A stretch of DNA of 64,000 nt, taken from the NCBI GenBank assembly GCA_963969495.1, contig OZ018337.1:82108148-82172147 (forward strand). The letters are read 5' to 3'. Below the pieces are notes generated by a model. It made no database searches and was not told the DNA's origin. It saw only the letters and a list, made by a program, of their open reading frames with translations. The translations under genes and the position numbers were made by a program. Shown piece by piece: positions 12,686 to 26,380 of this stretch. Source of the stretch: Ceratothoa steindachneri (lineage: Eukaryota > Arthropoda > Malacostraca > Isopoda > Cymothoidae). The stretch's first letter is position 1; each line of letters opens with the position of its first letter.

Positions 12686-13270
12686 TCACTCATAAACATA
12701 AGTTTCCTTTCTCTCTAGAAAGTCATTCAAACTGTCAATAAGCTTGTAAATGCCATGCTTGTAAAATCTTTTAGGTTTTAATGAAAAATATGGCACTAAC
12801 TCGTTTTCAACCTCTTTGTTCGATGCCAACAAAATACCATAGAGTTTGTTATGTAATCCACTGAAACCTTGCCAATCAAAAGGAACAGAGACGGGAGAAT
12901 AAGGAGGATGAAGAAAGATTTCCAAACGGTACTTCAATATCCAACCATCCACTCAACATGATTATTTCGGGATGAAATCCTCCTCTCCGTTGTTGAGAAA
13001 TTCTGTTTCCTCGACTGAGCTGCGAACAACGGCGGTTAACATTATTGATCACTTCTCATCACAGTAAAAGGACTGCCAAAATATTGAAGCTAAAAGTATC
13101 ATGTAGGCAAATGGTTACAGCAAGCAATGGGCTGTTACAGATTTACAGTGCGGGACCCATTTTCCAAACAATGTACCCTCTCCAATCCTCTTCAGTTGAA
13201 GTAGGACAGTCGATTCGGTACCTTCAAACTGTTTCACGACTTCCATAGAGGCTGTATCAGCATAGAAATA
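12686..13270 (-). pseudogene. mariner transposase relic (duplication copy A)
   Basis: The minus-strand frame at 12,686-12,952 carries the mariner C-terminal signature. It has HPPYSPVSVPFDWQGF, corresponding to the usual HPPYSPDLAPSDYHLF and keeping the last catalytic Asp of the D,D34D triad; then LHNKLYG, EVENEL and FSLKPKRFYKHGIYKL; and it ends near ERKETYVYE. Upstream on the same strand, about 13,115-13,270, the helix-turn-helix/linker block STVLLQLKRIG, then GKWVPH, matches mariner sequences that normally read STVxRHLKxIGK..KWVPHEL. Only about 180 bp separate the two blocks where some 400 bp are expected, so the centre with the first two catalytic aspartates is deleted. Non-functional. The left edge of the big duplication falls at the 3' end of this relic. 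Confidence 0.85.
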
Positions 13271-16200
13271 GAATTTAATAGAATGGCTAAAATAACTATG
13301 ATTACATGCGAGGGGAAGCAAATTAAAATTTATGGCAGAGGAACCAATGCCTATGCCAGAAAAGACACAAGTCCAAGTGTTTCACCACTTCTTTACTAGT
13401 TGGCTTCCCTTTTTTCAATCACCTTTTCTTCATTCCTCCTATAAAGTCTATGGATTTTAAGCCAGCTCAGAGTCAATCTACTTATATTGTTCAAACATCT
13501 AAATGGGGCTCATAAGACACTTTTTCTTAGCAATTTTAATTTTAATATATCACGAATAATGTTTATAACTATGTTATTAAGATAATTTCTTTCATCTTTT
13601 TTATCGGTTGCTCTCATGAGAACTGCATTATTGTCTAAGATTCAAAGTACGATTTATAGAAGTCATACTTCTTCATTCAAGCGCAATGTTTCGGTGTAAT
13701 CAATTAATATTTCCATTTGCGCTTGGTTCTATCACTAAACGTTATTGTATCTGACACGTCCTTAGGCAACTATTCAGATGCATATACATTCCCTTGCATA
13801 TATTAGTGTCCTAATTTTACATTTTTTTATTTACTCTCACTCTTCTTCCAAATTTCATGTCTCAAATTAGATGTTGCTTAACAAACTATCCTTTTACTTT
13901 GAAGTCAAAATCCTTCCAGAGATGTCTTGGGTCATGCGGTCAATTCTCAAATTAAAAATGGGCTCATCGTATGATAGATTTATATATACATTACTTAACT
14001 TGAATCAGTTCTAAAAAAGAATTTTAAAATGTTTTATTGTAGTTTAGAATTCTAGCAATAGGTTATGCACATGCAACCGAAGCAATAACAAAAGAGCCCC
14101 AGTGGAAACAACGCATAAAAATGTAGCGCCTCCTTTGTATCTCTTAAGCTCAGGCAATGTATTCGTCCCTGTATCAATTTTCTTCTTGATGCGAGGAAAA
14201 TTACATTCATGATGGGTTTGAAATGGCAAAGGGAAAGAGAACTCAAAGGAAGTTTAGTAGAAAATCAGACTTTTGTAGTTATTCTTGTGATAATTGGTTC
14301 TAAGAGAGGAATTCTCCCCCTTTTTTAACTCCAATAGCAAAATCATTCTTTAGTTCACAATTTCGATTACAAATAATGGTGTTTTTATGTAGTTTATAAA
14401 AGTCTTACATACAAATTCCTGCTCCCCAAAATAATTTTACTAGGAGGCAATGTTGGATCTGTGGGAAAAACATATGATTTGTTTTGCTTTCAATTGATTT
14501 GCGAAAAACATCAAAAATATTCAGCCGATTCTAACAGAATTTAAAATAGTGTTTGCGAGAGGCTATTCCGTTCCAAATGCCACCCTCTGTATCTATCAGC
14601 CCCTCAAAATTATTCAGATTTAATGTCCCTGTCCAGGATTTTGGAGTTTTCTCGGATTTAAATGGAAGGTTCCTTTTCTGTTGAATAAAAAATAAAACCT
14701 GAAAACCCCCAACAAATTCGGTCAAAGTTTTGAAAAGCCGCTCAAAAAAGGGATCAAATGGAAAAATATTTGGAGGCTACATAAAAAAATGGTTATTTTT
14801 TAAATTAAAAAATTATGCGGAAAAGTAATTAGGAAAATAATAATAAAGGAAAATTATTTATGCCTCTATAGACCACCAAAGTTGTTTCCCTTTAAGGGTT
14901 AGTGGTAATCCTTCATTTAGCGTTACTGTTCGACCCCTCACTTTAAAATCAGTAGTTTTTCATTTTTTTTAAATAATAGATACAATAAATCCTGCTTTTT
15001 TCGAAAAGCTCTTTGTGCCCTTTAGGATTTCGTGATGTGTTTAAAGCACTTTCCAAAACAACCCTTTTCTGATCAAGCGCTGCGTTATATGTGCACTCTT
15101 CATTCAGACTTGAAGTCTCACTCCTACACATTAAAGCGTCTGCGCTTTCCCAGAATAATGCACCGCATTATTTTATAAGTTTTCCATCTCACCATAAACC
15201 CCCTAATGAAGGACCCCTCCTTATGTTACTTTTCTACTATACACGCCAACCCCTGCCGCCAATTTCATATAAATCGTTATTTAATTTTTAGAAAAAGGAC
15301 GGCCAAGTACCTATCAAATTTACCCCTTTTCCTTTCTCCATTCCGATGGTTATTCACCATTGAGGACTTTCGCCTTTAAATTATTCAAGTAGTTAATTAC
15401 AAATATAAGTTCCCAACCCAGTGGTAATATTGATCTAATAACGGGAATCAAATTTTAACAGTTTGATATGATACTTTTTATTTATTAGAATTCACTTCCA
15501 CTTTAACGACTTTCAATCATCCCTTTAAAATTGTAAGAAGTCTTTCAAACTTATTTTCTATGGAAAACGGCAATTCAAAATCAATGGTATATGAGTTTAT
15601 ATCCAAAGTCATTTCAATTTGTTATATTAAGATGTCAAATTGGACAAATTTTAAAGATTTAAGAAAAGTAGGCAAATATTGGTCCAGATTCCAGTGAGGT
15701 TTCGACAAGGTTAAAAAATCTAAAGAATTATGATTCACAAAAACCACAATTACTCCGCCACTTTCTAAACATTGTGGGTGGGAAGAATCTGCATGTATTT
15801 GAATAAACTTCGTATTTCCTATCTCGAATTTATCTACATAAAAAATCTAAATACAACCATTTTGGTTAATTATTATTGCACCTTAATCTTGGAAGTATTT
15901 CTGCCAACTGTTAACTTAAGATTCAGTTCAAATGAAAACGTCATCTATTCAAAACAAAAAATTAAAAGCTTTAGTTTCAATGCTGCAACCAGTCAATTTC
16001 AGTCACATAAGCAACGGGGTCTGGGGGTGAATTGATTCCTTTATGGAACATAGCTGCGATTATCTACGCATAAATGAAGAAGATGGCTAAATTACACTTT
16101 CTAAGAATAAGTGTAGACAAATTTAAGCAAAACAAATAGACTATCATAAAATCGGTTACCCCTAATATCAAATTAGTGTGAGGAATTTTATTTTTATCAT

Positions 16201-16818
16201 AAGAAGTTAATCTAAGCTAACCTTATTTAATGTAACTTTAAAATATAAGAATTACCCATAAAAAAGAATTCATATTCAAATCAGCTTAAAAAATTGCATT
16301 AGTCTAGAAATTTACTTACCCAAACTTCCGAGAAAGGGCTCCAAACACAAAGGATGCCATTTTCTATATTCGAATTGATACCTTTATTACTTTTAAGATG
16401 ATGATGAGCAAAGCAAAGTAGAAAATTATTAAATATACTTCTATAAATCCTTTCACATTGTGCTTATAAGTATTAGAAATTATCTCGAGAATGATTTCCC
16501 ACCTCTAATCTGATACTAGCGAAAGGAAGAATTCTGAATAATTTAGCCTCCGGTGCATTCGATAATGTATTGTGAAAATGCAAATCTCTTTCGTTCGAGT
16601 CTCCCTCGAAAAAGTCGACTTCTCACCGATCGAAGGCTTCTTAGCTCTTTTCTAAATGGCCTAATGATGCCTAAAGTGTAGATACACGATCAGGTATGCA
16701 AGGGTGGCATTTTATAATGTGGAACAGTGTTCAATATGTTTCATAATGTGGAAGTGCCTGGGAAACACTGGAAGACACCTTTATTAAAAAGCATTCCTTT
16801 AAAAGCCCGGAGGAAGTA

Positions 16819-17306
16819 GGCCAATGATCTTTTGAAGAAAGTTTTAAATTTTGGGAGATATGAAAGATTGTCTGTTGAAACGAAGATTTTTTTCTTGTGC
16901 AGAAAAGATGTCAGGTAAGTTTGGCGAATAAAGTGAGTAGACAACCCTCAAAAATGGAGATGGATGTATTATGTTATAAGCTATTTTCTGTGCAAAAGGC
17001 TTTAGTAAGTTTCCTCACTTTAACATTATGATGAGTAAGGAATACTGCAGAAGAGGGTCTTTAAGAATATCTAAAGAGTGATTGCGCGTAACTATGGCTT
17101 AGAAAGAAAATGAGTCATTCAACATGAAAACACCACCAAAAATACATCGAAGTAAGTCTTATTCTAATATGTAGAAAGAAGCTAAAATATACAATTTGTA
17201 GTGACCATCACATTTACCTGACATCTACTCGATAGATATTCTATTACTAAGCTAAAGGTCAAGCGCTCTTAATCAATGGATTTAATGCGCCCGTTCATCG
17301 GTCATT
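16819..17306. other. segment present in copy A, absent from copy B
   Basis: Copy B joins GGAGGAAGTA directly to TTGATATGTATTGATACAGC (near 55,947), while copy A has about 490 bp between these. The segment ends are short inverted repeats (CCAATGATC at the left, GGTCATTGG at the right), which could mark a small inserted element. No target-site duplication is evident, so a deletion in B is equally possible. A GCGCCCG/CGGGCGC inverted pair (about 17,288-17,333) straddles the right edge, and B keeps only its right arm. No coding content recognised. Confidence 0.75.
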
Positions 17307-17920
17307 GGATATATGTATTGATACAGCGGGCGCTTAATAAATGATGAAGAGAGCAAAGAGGAACAGAAAATATTAAAGGAGCACAAACAAATTAACGGGT
17401 AGATGAAAAGGAGTGAGACGTTTTGCCTCATTAAATTATACACCCAAGATTCAAGGCCTAAAAAGGTCATAAGAACTCACCCCAATTTAAGGGGGTGGCT
17501 CTTCAGAGATTTTATATTAAAAATAAAGTCTACATACACACATACGCATACACACTTGTCGCTTTCTACATAATCTCTCTCTATCGCTCACCTTTTCCAT
17601 TACTTTCAAATGGCAACTTCATCTTGAATTGCAAAAAATAGTAAATAAATGAATCCAATTTATCCACAAACCAAAATACAGCACTTTTATTTCCCTCCTC
17701 CTATTTCAGCATCAGGACATCACCTGTCAAATTAATGACTAATGTATTACGCTCGCCCTATTTACCCGGTAGGTGCTGCACGGGATTCCTCACTTGCGCA
17801 ATCCAACACTTTCTTAAGATCATCGTGAATGGAATCATTGATGTAAGTTAGACAGATCTTAAAGATCCATAAGATAAGAGAAAAAGGGGAAATGTCATGG
17901 CTTGGCATTATTAGTCACGT

Positions 17921-18785
17921 TGTAGCGGGCCGAAAATAGATCTCTAATCCCAATCGATAATCGATCCAACCCGCTTCCTACACTGTCCGGACGTGAGAAA
18001 TCGAGGGAGAATAAAACGGATTGTATATACAGTCCCTTTACTTACCAAAAAATACAATGATAGTTACAGTTTATATTTACAAAATTTTATATTTACTAGG
18101 GAAGTGTGCACACTTCAAAATGAGGCTAAATTCCCCAATCAAAATAACGATACCAAACGAGAATCTTATAACCGGCGGATACAACAATTTACGTATATTC
18201 TACACAAAAAAAAAAAAACACAACCACAACCGAACGAAAAGGGGACACTCGCTATCACTTGCTGGAGGTGGGTGGTAGTTGGCTAACTAGAAGGAGGCAG
18301 GATTGTCAACGAAGGCAGGTATGGCGGTTCAGGTGGTTAGAGACACGAAAGCCCTCCTCTCAGGGCTGGGTGGAGCACTCGTCTATAGAACCCCTCTTGC
18401 TGCCAGTCCACACTTCCACTCTCTGAAGAAGAGATATATCCTCCTTCAGTGACCCATTTATTTATACATGGATGGCGAAACTAATAAGTGGGCATTACCC
18501 GAAAATACATCGACTAGCTTACCTCTTTCCAGAATAACGCTTCGTTAAATTTACTTAATACAAAGTAATATCTTATTATAGTGATATCTCAAAATTAGCT
18601 ATTATCTTTCCAGAATAACGCCTGGAAAGAAAGAAAAACATGGTAATCATTTTATACATGAAATAAACAAAAATAAAACAAACCCATTCCCATTCACACA
18701 CATTCTTACAGAGGGAGGGAGAGGGTACTGAGAAAAGGGGTGGGAGAATGGCCCTTTTACACACACTCACATTCGCCCCACCACA
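17921..18785. mobile_element. solo LTR (865 bp), copy-A specific
   Basis: The segment starts TGTAGCGGGCC and ends CCCCACCACA (canonical TG...CA) and is flanked by the 4-bp direct repeat ACGT (17,917-17,920 and 18,786-18,789). Copy B has the uninterrupted site, TTAGTCGCGTGCGAGTC (near 56,557), so the insertion post-dates the duplication. Inside are AATAAA-type signals (about 18,660-18,680) and two copies of CTTTCCAGAATAACGC about 80 bp apart (18,528 and 18,607). A 4-bp target duplication fits Ty3/Gypsy elements. With duplications directly abutting both ends and no internal region, this is the product of LTR-LTR recombination, or a single LTR-like element. Short frames inside (97-98 codons) are not gag or pol. 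Confidence 0.88.
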
Positions 18786-20589
18786 ACGTGCCAGTCTATA
18801 TCTCACTAAATCAGCTGGCAGTCGGTCGGTCAACGGTTTTGGGGGGAAAGGAGGGGCATTATAACGATTCAACTGATCTAAGGAAATTTAAAAGCCTTAG
18901 GTAATTTTACATTCTATTTCTAATGATATAAATGTCAAGATACTCCTAAGGTTAGCCCGGAAACTATTATATTTTGGCAATAAGATCATCAGTATTGTGG
19001 CGATTCTTACGAAATTTAAATATTTTTGTTTATTTACCTTCTCTTTCGAAAGATTTATTTGCGAAAGTCCTTTCAAGATAGCCGGGGAATTATTTGGCAA
19101 TAACATTATAACTATTTGGGCGATTCTAACGAAATTTGTAACCCTTATGTTTTTTTACATTTTCTTTTAAATGATATAACTGCAATCAACCTCCAAAGGT
19201 TACTCCACGGACTATTGAATAATTTTAAGGTCGTGAGGGCAACCATCTTGCTACGATCTCAAAGTACTTTGGCAAAAAATCCTTTTTTGAATCGCAATTT
19301 TCAATTCAGCATCAATTTCAATTTCTCATTCTGACTGATAATAGTTCAGAAAATCGTTTTTTGAATGATTGATAAAAAAATGAAAAGATTAGATGAAATT
19401 AAACGTAAACTAGAACTCTTAATTATAGAAACACTACTAAATATAGAGGTTATTAACAGAAAACATTCCACACTACTTTGAGTGAGGGAATTGAAAAGAA
19501 TTTCTAAGTGACGAAAATGGGGGTAAAAGCTTGCAATAAGAGGAAAGTGGCTAATAATATTTTATAGACAATTTAGAAACCTTTCAGAACAGAATTGCAT
19601 TCATCTAAGAGTTTCTTGTTCATCTCCCTGTTTATGCATATCTATAGAATTAACAATCTTTTATCGGCATAATTTTCTGGTTTAATAGAAGGAATTTACC
19701 AAATAATTTTATAAAATTATACAGAAAATTAGACATGAATATTTTATTAGAGTCGTCAAGAGATGCCAATTATTATTCCTAATCCCGGAGACCTCTTTTA
19801 AAAAGAGAGCATGGTAATTTTACGTAAATATCATTGTTCTTTTATTATTCTTTTCCCTACCAATATCAATAAAATAAGTGATAAAATATTCAAATTTATT
19901 CTAATAACTTTAAGTATATCATGGACTGGAATTATTCTTGAGTGAAAAGAAAATTTCCTTCTTCTTTAACAGTCCATTCTATCAGCAAGTTTCCTTTTAA
20001 CATGTGAAATATTTTAACTTTCTTCTCTCTATTATCTGATTTCTGTTTTATTTCTGACTTAGTTAATATTCTAATGTCCTGTTTTCCATCAAGATTTTAG
20101 AGAGGAAAGCAAAGCTGAATGTCAAAGTACGGCTATTAATTAAGAGTGGAGAATTTGTTGCTTGTAAGAAATCACCTGCAGTCTTGATGGAATTTTAGAA
20201 ATTGAAGTTTCCTTCGAATAAGAAAACAATTTAAAACGAGTAATATAATCGAAGATGTTTTTTATTCAGAAGCAAGAGAAAGACAGAAGGACATCGTTTA
20301 CATATATATACATAGATATGAATGTCCAAGTATGGCCAAGTATACGAGAATATACGCACACAGGCTCTAAGGAACAAGTGTTATTGTTTTAAGAATGCGA
20401 TTTGCATAGATAGCTGCAGCTGCGTGACCAAGGAATATTCCAAACAAAACGACAAAAATATATTTTAATACACACTAAATAAAAGACCCAAAATAAATAG
20501 GGGTATATAAATAGGTAGATGAATAAGAGGGAATTGGGTTCCGAATAATAATTGGATAACCAAGGTTATTAAATGGATATAAAGGGAGA

Positions 20590-21600
20590 TTTAGGGTAGT
20601 GAGCGATATAGTTCCTTCGAACTTCGAGAGTAAAGCGAGAAGAACTTAGGGTGAGATCTTGGTGACCTTGATTACTCACGGGTGTAGCCGAGAACTCAAA
20701 GAGGGTGGTGCAACTTTATCCAACTCGGATTTAGCGAGATGCGGTCCTATTTTCCTCAAGAAGTCACCGGACGAACTTCGAATGGGGAGGTGACTTTTTC
20801 AAACTCGGATCGAGCGAGCTATCCTGCCTCTAGTCCTCAAGAGGTCACTAGTCTAAATTCGAAGAGGGAGGGGGGGAGATGACTTCTCCAAACTTGGATC
20901 GATCGAGCTATTAGGCCTCTTCTCCTCATGAAGTCACCAGAAGAACTTCGGAGGATGGTTCCTCCAATCCTTGATCTGAAGGCGGTTGAGAAAGGATGAC
21001 ATTGCCTCAAGAGACTCGTTTCCCTGACCCGAAGATACGAGTGTGATGTCCAGCTCTTTCGTTGCTTGCGACCGTCACCAAACACTTCTCGGGAGAGAGC
21101 GTCGTTGAATCAAACTCTTTTCGGGGAAGCGACGTCTAACCGATTCTGTGGGTAATCCTTGGGAAAGTGCATATCTATATAACCGGATTTTTTTAAAAAC
21201 AGGAAGAGAAAGAAAGGCCTTCTCAAATCACATTATCGGCCGAGACAACCCAGTGTGTCCTTATGGAAAAGTGTACGAGGCCCGGATCAGCGGGTCTGAC
21301 GGAAGGACCAGCGGCTGAAGTTATAAAAGTTGTTCGAGGCAAACATACAAAATAGATGAGTAATCTCCTGAGCCGAGGAAAGCAGGGAGATTAAGACGGC
21401 GGTGAGGTAGCCTTCAATTTCAGGGTCATGCCTCGGTGTGAATTTCTCAGTGCTCAGGGGAGTAATGGCTCGCTTTCTCTCCCGAAGTAATTTCTTAGGA
21501 GATGAGGAAATACTACTATTTTAGTGGAACTCTCTACAATGAATTTGATGGAACTCAGTGAGAGATAAAGAATAAGATTATTTGGTGTTCTTGTGAGGAA
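20590..21600 (+). repeat. GC-rich repeat R1 with internal tandem subunits (copy A)
   Basis: A GC-rich island shared by both duplication copies (B: 58,380-59,400) and partly by 10,011-10,548. The 5' half holds three degenerate subunits of about 80-85 bp (about 20,730-20,985) containing TCCTCAAGAAGTCACCGG-like, GAACTTCGAA and ACTCGGATCGAGCGAGCTAT parts. A TATA-like TCTATATAA follows near 21,173, then a less repetitive region to about 21,600. Promoter-like TATA placement, GC-richness and internal subrepeats suggest an LTR or the untranslated leader of a retroelement. I could not find convincing TG...CA termini with a target duplication, so the class is open. Confidence 0.7.
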
Positions 21601-24600
21601 TAACATTTACGTTCACTCATGCAATGCTGAAAGTTGGAAATAATCTTGAATATATCTACTTTTCAGGATTCGTCATTTAGTCATGGAGTGGAAGGAAATA
21701 TAGACTTTGTGACTCTTCTTTCTTTCAAACTTGCAAATGTGGCAGTTATTTGAATCACTTTATAACTGAATTACACAAATCTTCTTCATAATAAAAATAT
21801 TAAAAAACTAATTTTATTATATTACTATTACACCTGAAGGATTATAAAATACACCTGGTGATAATTTTAGGAATCAATCAAACAAATGATGTCGCAGACC
21901 TTCGGAAGCTACAGGGAAGTGGTTGATTAAAATAATTCCTTGTTAATATTTTAGTCATGAATTTCTTCATGTGAATAAAATATTGGTGCTTATGATTAGA
22001 TTACCAAAATTTGAAATTATAATTACCCTTGATGATTTTAAGAATTTAAGGCACTTTACAAAAAAGGTTACCTATTTATGCATAATGATAAGAAAATACA
22101 TTTAAGCAGCAAAGTAGACACTATCACTAATGAAAGGGCTTTAGCAGGGATTTTTAAGCAGTATATCCGTTTATTAACTAATTAATTCGGTTTTTATGAA
22201 ATATATGATTTGATATTCTCTTTTACATCCTCCATACCAAAGTAAACTTGGCCATTTAAAGAATAGTATAAGGATACATTGAATATATTGAATGAAGATG
22301 GTGCAAAGCAGGTAAGTATGAAAGTTGAGGAAGAACTTCAAAGTCACCGCATTAATTTTACTTTTCAAATTTTCCCTATCCCATTTAGCATCATTTATGC
22401 TCGTTTATTAAACATTGTTTGCGTTAGCCAAATTAGTTTGCAGGCTTTAGTTGCTTATTATAGAGTAGGCTCACAATAGCTAACACCCTCACATCCGACA
22501 AATCAAAGCAAAGCATTCTTTATTATTAAACGATGTCTAAGAGCATTAATGAGTTTTTGTTTGCGATCAAGCCATTGTTTTCTGTGCTCCTTACATATTA
22601 AAGTAAAATCCCTACTTTTCCTCTCCAGTAAGTGGCCTTATCAGAAACGGCTCACAGGCATTTTGCAGCCAATGACACGAAGCCATATTCACCTTTCGTG
22701 ATCAGTGTCTAAGTAGGAGATCGGATGTTCCCTAAACTAAAAGTTGTAGCTTAGAAAGACCTAAGCATTTATTCAAGGTTTATTTCGTGAGAGGGTCATC
22801 TGTTTATAGTGGTCACTATGTTTATAATAGGTTGCTTAGTGGGAGAGATGCCCTGCGAGTACTAGTTTAGAAAATAAACAACTGGAGCTGAGATTGGGTT
22901 ACCTGTAAAGGGGTGTAAGACAAAGGTGTCTGAGGTCTCACCGTCGAGTTTGCTCTGACCCACAAAGCTAATACAGGAAATCCGTTTATAGGCTGGGTTC
23001 GAAAGTTAATTTGGTTCTCACTAGGTTAAAGAAAGGATTCGAAAGGAAAATAGTGTCTTGTACGCTTTATTCTTGGCTTAGTTCTACCTTATTTAGGGCA
23101 CGCGAGATCTTCGACTATATCGCAGTTTTGTTGTAATTTCTACTCCACGTTAGATAATTGATGCTAAGGCCGGCCAAATTTAAGGACGAGTTACGGAATT
23201 ATTACGTCAATAATATTATTGTGTATTCGATATCAAGAAGATTGAATGTCTCCTACTAATAATAGTAATCTTAGATATATCTTTTGGAATTCACTGCCTA
23301 TCTTATTTATACGAACCTCCATTAAAGGGGCGTGACGTAGCCATCCCTAATAAGAGCGCGAAGCGGAGCCTCATAGGATAAGGTATGTTTGTGTGTTTCT
23401 TTTGATGAGACTGCTTGGCGGAGTCAAAGTGTATGTGTTTCAATATAGACATATTTGGCCGCATCCTTGCTTGAATTGATTTCAAAGTGGATTTTTTCGT
23501 TTCGCAGGTCCACGTCAACGTTAACTAATTAAACTCGACTCCTTTCTGGCTGCCTTGTTTCTTATATTGAGACCTTTTGCCTTGCAGCTGTTCCCACGCG
23601 TGTGTATGTTTTTGCATTCGCGTGGGAAACTCCAAATATTCGCTTGCCTTCTTATACTCATGTTTTTCTTAATACATGTAAATTGTAATTTAACATTATA
23701 TAAAAGTATTTAGCTTTATTCTACATTAGTTCATTGCTACTACATGGCATATTATTTCAGTAGTTAAAATGTTTGCCTAATATCAAGATTTAGTTGGTCC
23801 TCAAGGGGCTTATAGCGAGGTTCCTTGTTCAGTTCAACTTCACCTTGCATTTCGGGCATCGTTACACATTAATTCACCTTGCATAAAACTTGAAAAAAAA
23901 TAAACAACACCATGAAGATTCTGGGGGTTTCTTCGAAAAGGCCATTATTTAGAAACTTATGGCATTTTAACGTATGTTGTTAAAGTATATTCTTATGTGA
24001 CCAAATATCAATTTAATAAATCTAGCAAAGTGCTTTCATAATTAGCTGAGCTTAATGGTATTCATTCTACGCTCTTAAGTTCTTCTCTTTCTTGGAACAT
24101 TGAATTATTTGAGATTATGCGAATATTGTTCGTTGTCAGACTTCAATCTTTCTCAAACAGCTTCTTGGGCATTGGGACTCTTAAAACAATGCTCGCGAGT
24201 GTAATTAGTCACACATTACCTTGAATAAGGGGCTCGTTCATCACCCTGGAATGAGGGCCCTGTTTTGAATTGCATCATAAAGCAAGTAATGAGCCCGAGA
24301 ACTTGACGCGTCTGCTAACTTCAACTGGTGAGTGTAGCAGAAAAAGCTAATTATTTTATTTATTATATTATTTAAAATTCTAATGGAGATAAAGTTTTGC
24401 CCAAATTAGACTCACTAGCAAATAAAATATATTTTTAGCTCGGAACTACAGGATTAATGGCTAAAAGAGAACATGATACTTTCAGAAACCGAATTCCGTC
24501 ACATTCCAAGAAAAATAGAATGCAAATTTCATGAGACTGTTTGAAAAAAAAGATTTGAGGCAGAATTGTAAACAAAGGTTTTCACCATTTTTTTCCAAAA

Positions 24601-26380
24601 TCAAAGTTATTAAATGTAAGTGATTTTTTTGTTATTGAATGATGTTTTTATATTTTAATAATCACTCATAGCATCAATGGAATAAGTGTTAAAAAACAAC
24701 AACATAACGAAAAGACAGAAAGTGAATGCAAAAAATCGTCTGGGAGAGAAATAATAAGAAAGTAGGAGAACTTTTTAAGGTTAATTGCAAATCGAAGGCA
24801 AAGAGAAATTTAAGAGCTACAATATCACACATCGGACGCTCTTTTGAGGTAACTAACATACCTGTCTGAATGGGCTTCAAAGATAAGGGTGTCCTCTTAT
24901 TCCTTTACAGAAATATTACGATACCTTAAAAAAGACAGGAAAGAGGGAGAATGTATCGTGGCCAGTGCGAAAGAAGATGGTCTATATGGCCTACCTAAAG
25001 GGTTGCCGTTGCCTTTAAGTTGCGAGATGATTGATTAGTTTGAGGTAATGGGAATTGTATCTCGACGACACAAACTCTGTTGCTTTGCTACTCGCTACGA
25101 ACTATTTTAGTTACCACTAGGCCTCCTCTAACCCATAAACTCTCTAGTTCAAGAAAACAGCCATAATTCTTAGAACTACTCGCTAGTAGCAGCAAAGGGT
25201 ACCATTAAATCTTATAAATAGCTCGTAACAACTCACAAATATTAAAAACATTAAAAAAATGAATAATTGCCTGGAAATTACAAGTGACGTGAGACAATGA
25301 TCCAAATTGCTTTAATTAATTACACGGCAGAAACCTAAAGTGGCGCAATTTTCTTGTTTGGGACATTTATATTCCTTCTTACCATGATTTTGTCTCCCTT
25401 TGAAAAATAAGCGGTTTAAGAATATAATTGCAAATAAATAATTTCCAATCACATCTCGATTAGGCATCAAAAATAATTATATGGGAATAAAATATTACTT
25501 CTAAGTTACGGAAATAAATAAATATGGCAAATGGGTCTTTTTGGGTGCATTATGTTGCCAGTGTCCACATAATTAACTTAACTATAATCAACTTTAAATT
25601 GGACGCATTAAGATAATGGTAAAAATTGTCAGGTATTATGTATATTCAGCTAGTGATTTGGGAAGAAATAAGCTACGGTAATATGTAATTCTAATTAGTA
25701 TGATTATTAGGCAGATACAAATAAAAAGTGTGCATTAATTTAATTTCAGATCTTTAAAGAAATATATTTTGGCTTAGAAATATATAATTAATAAAAATAA
25801 TAATAATAAAAATGTTATATTACCTAGCAACACGTCACAGCAAAGCCTAGCAGCAGTTATCCAAACCTAGTCGAGTATTTATAAAACCAATAACATTATG
25901 AAGGTTAACTTAATTTGTCTGAAGCACAAAAAAAGTTATGACATGAATAATGTGTGCAGACGTATGTCCACATTCCTTCAAACTCTGTCTTTAGGTAGAG
26001 TTGATTAAATATTGAAGAAAAATTGTATTTATGTAAACCAATTCCTTTGTAGGTAAATATAAGTCAAATTCTAATCTAATTAGTGCTATAGGCAATGCTT
26101 ATTATCATGTATTTGTAGAGGCCGAGTCCTTGTCGATTACCTATCTCGTCCTCTTTCTACGCGTGACCATTCTCGTTTTAGCTTCTGAAGGAAAATCATC
26201 AAATTCCCTCTAAGTTTATAACTACTTTTATAAAAGAAATAAAATTCCTAAACAAATACAGTATTTGTCATTATTTGGTGCGGTTAGTGTATGACAAAAT
26301 ATGATGGTGCATCAAGCCTTCTGCTGGCCGTGCATCAAAATTGCCAGGCAAGGTGTGTCAAGGCATCTTTCTAACACTTT

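Larger units (their letters stand above)
12700..26380 (+). repeat. segmental duplication, copy A
   Basis: Collinear, same-strand homology to 50,190-64,000. Offset is 37,492 at 12,721 (the TCATTCAAACTGTCAATAAG block) and 37,625 at 26,116 (TAGAGGCCGAGTCC). The change is accounted for by a handful of indels: the two solo LTRs, a 0.49-kb and a 0.1-kb segment present only in A, and about 0.13 kb present only in B. Point differences occur about every 15-30 bases in stretches I compared. Left of 12,690 the two copies are unrelated. At the right the match is still good at the window end, so the true right limit is unknown. No frame inside is better conserved than the surrounding DNA. Confidence 0.95.

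Noticed and set aside
13045..13248. Plus-strand frames over the mariner relics (also 50,537-50,740)
   Set aside because: Antisense shadows of the mariner transposase fragments.
22279..22479. 66-codon frame kept in both duplication copies (also 60,022-60,222)
   Set aside because: Copies differ at about six residues, most changes alter amino acids, no ATG start, and there is no more conservation than in flanking DNA.
23303..23518. Minus-strand frame shared by both copies (also 61,122-61,379), with a nearby TTTCGCAG
   Set aside because: Considered as an exon with a splice site, but conservation is equal to the background and no family is recognised.
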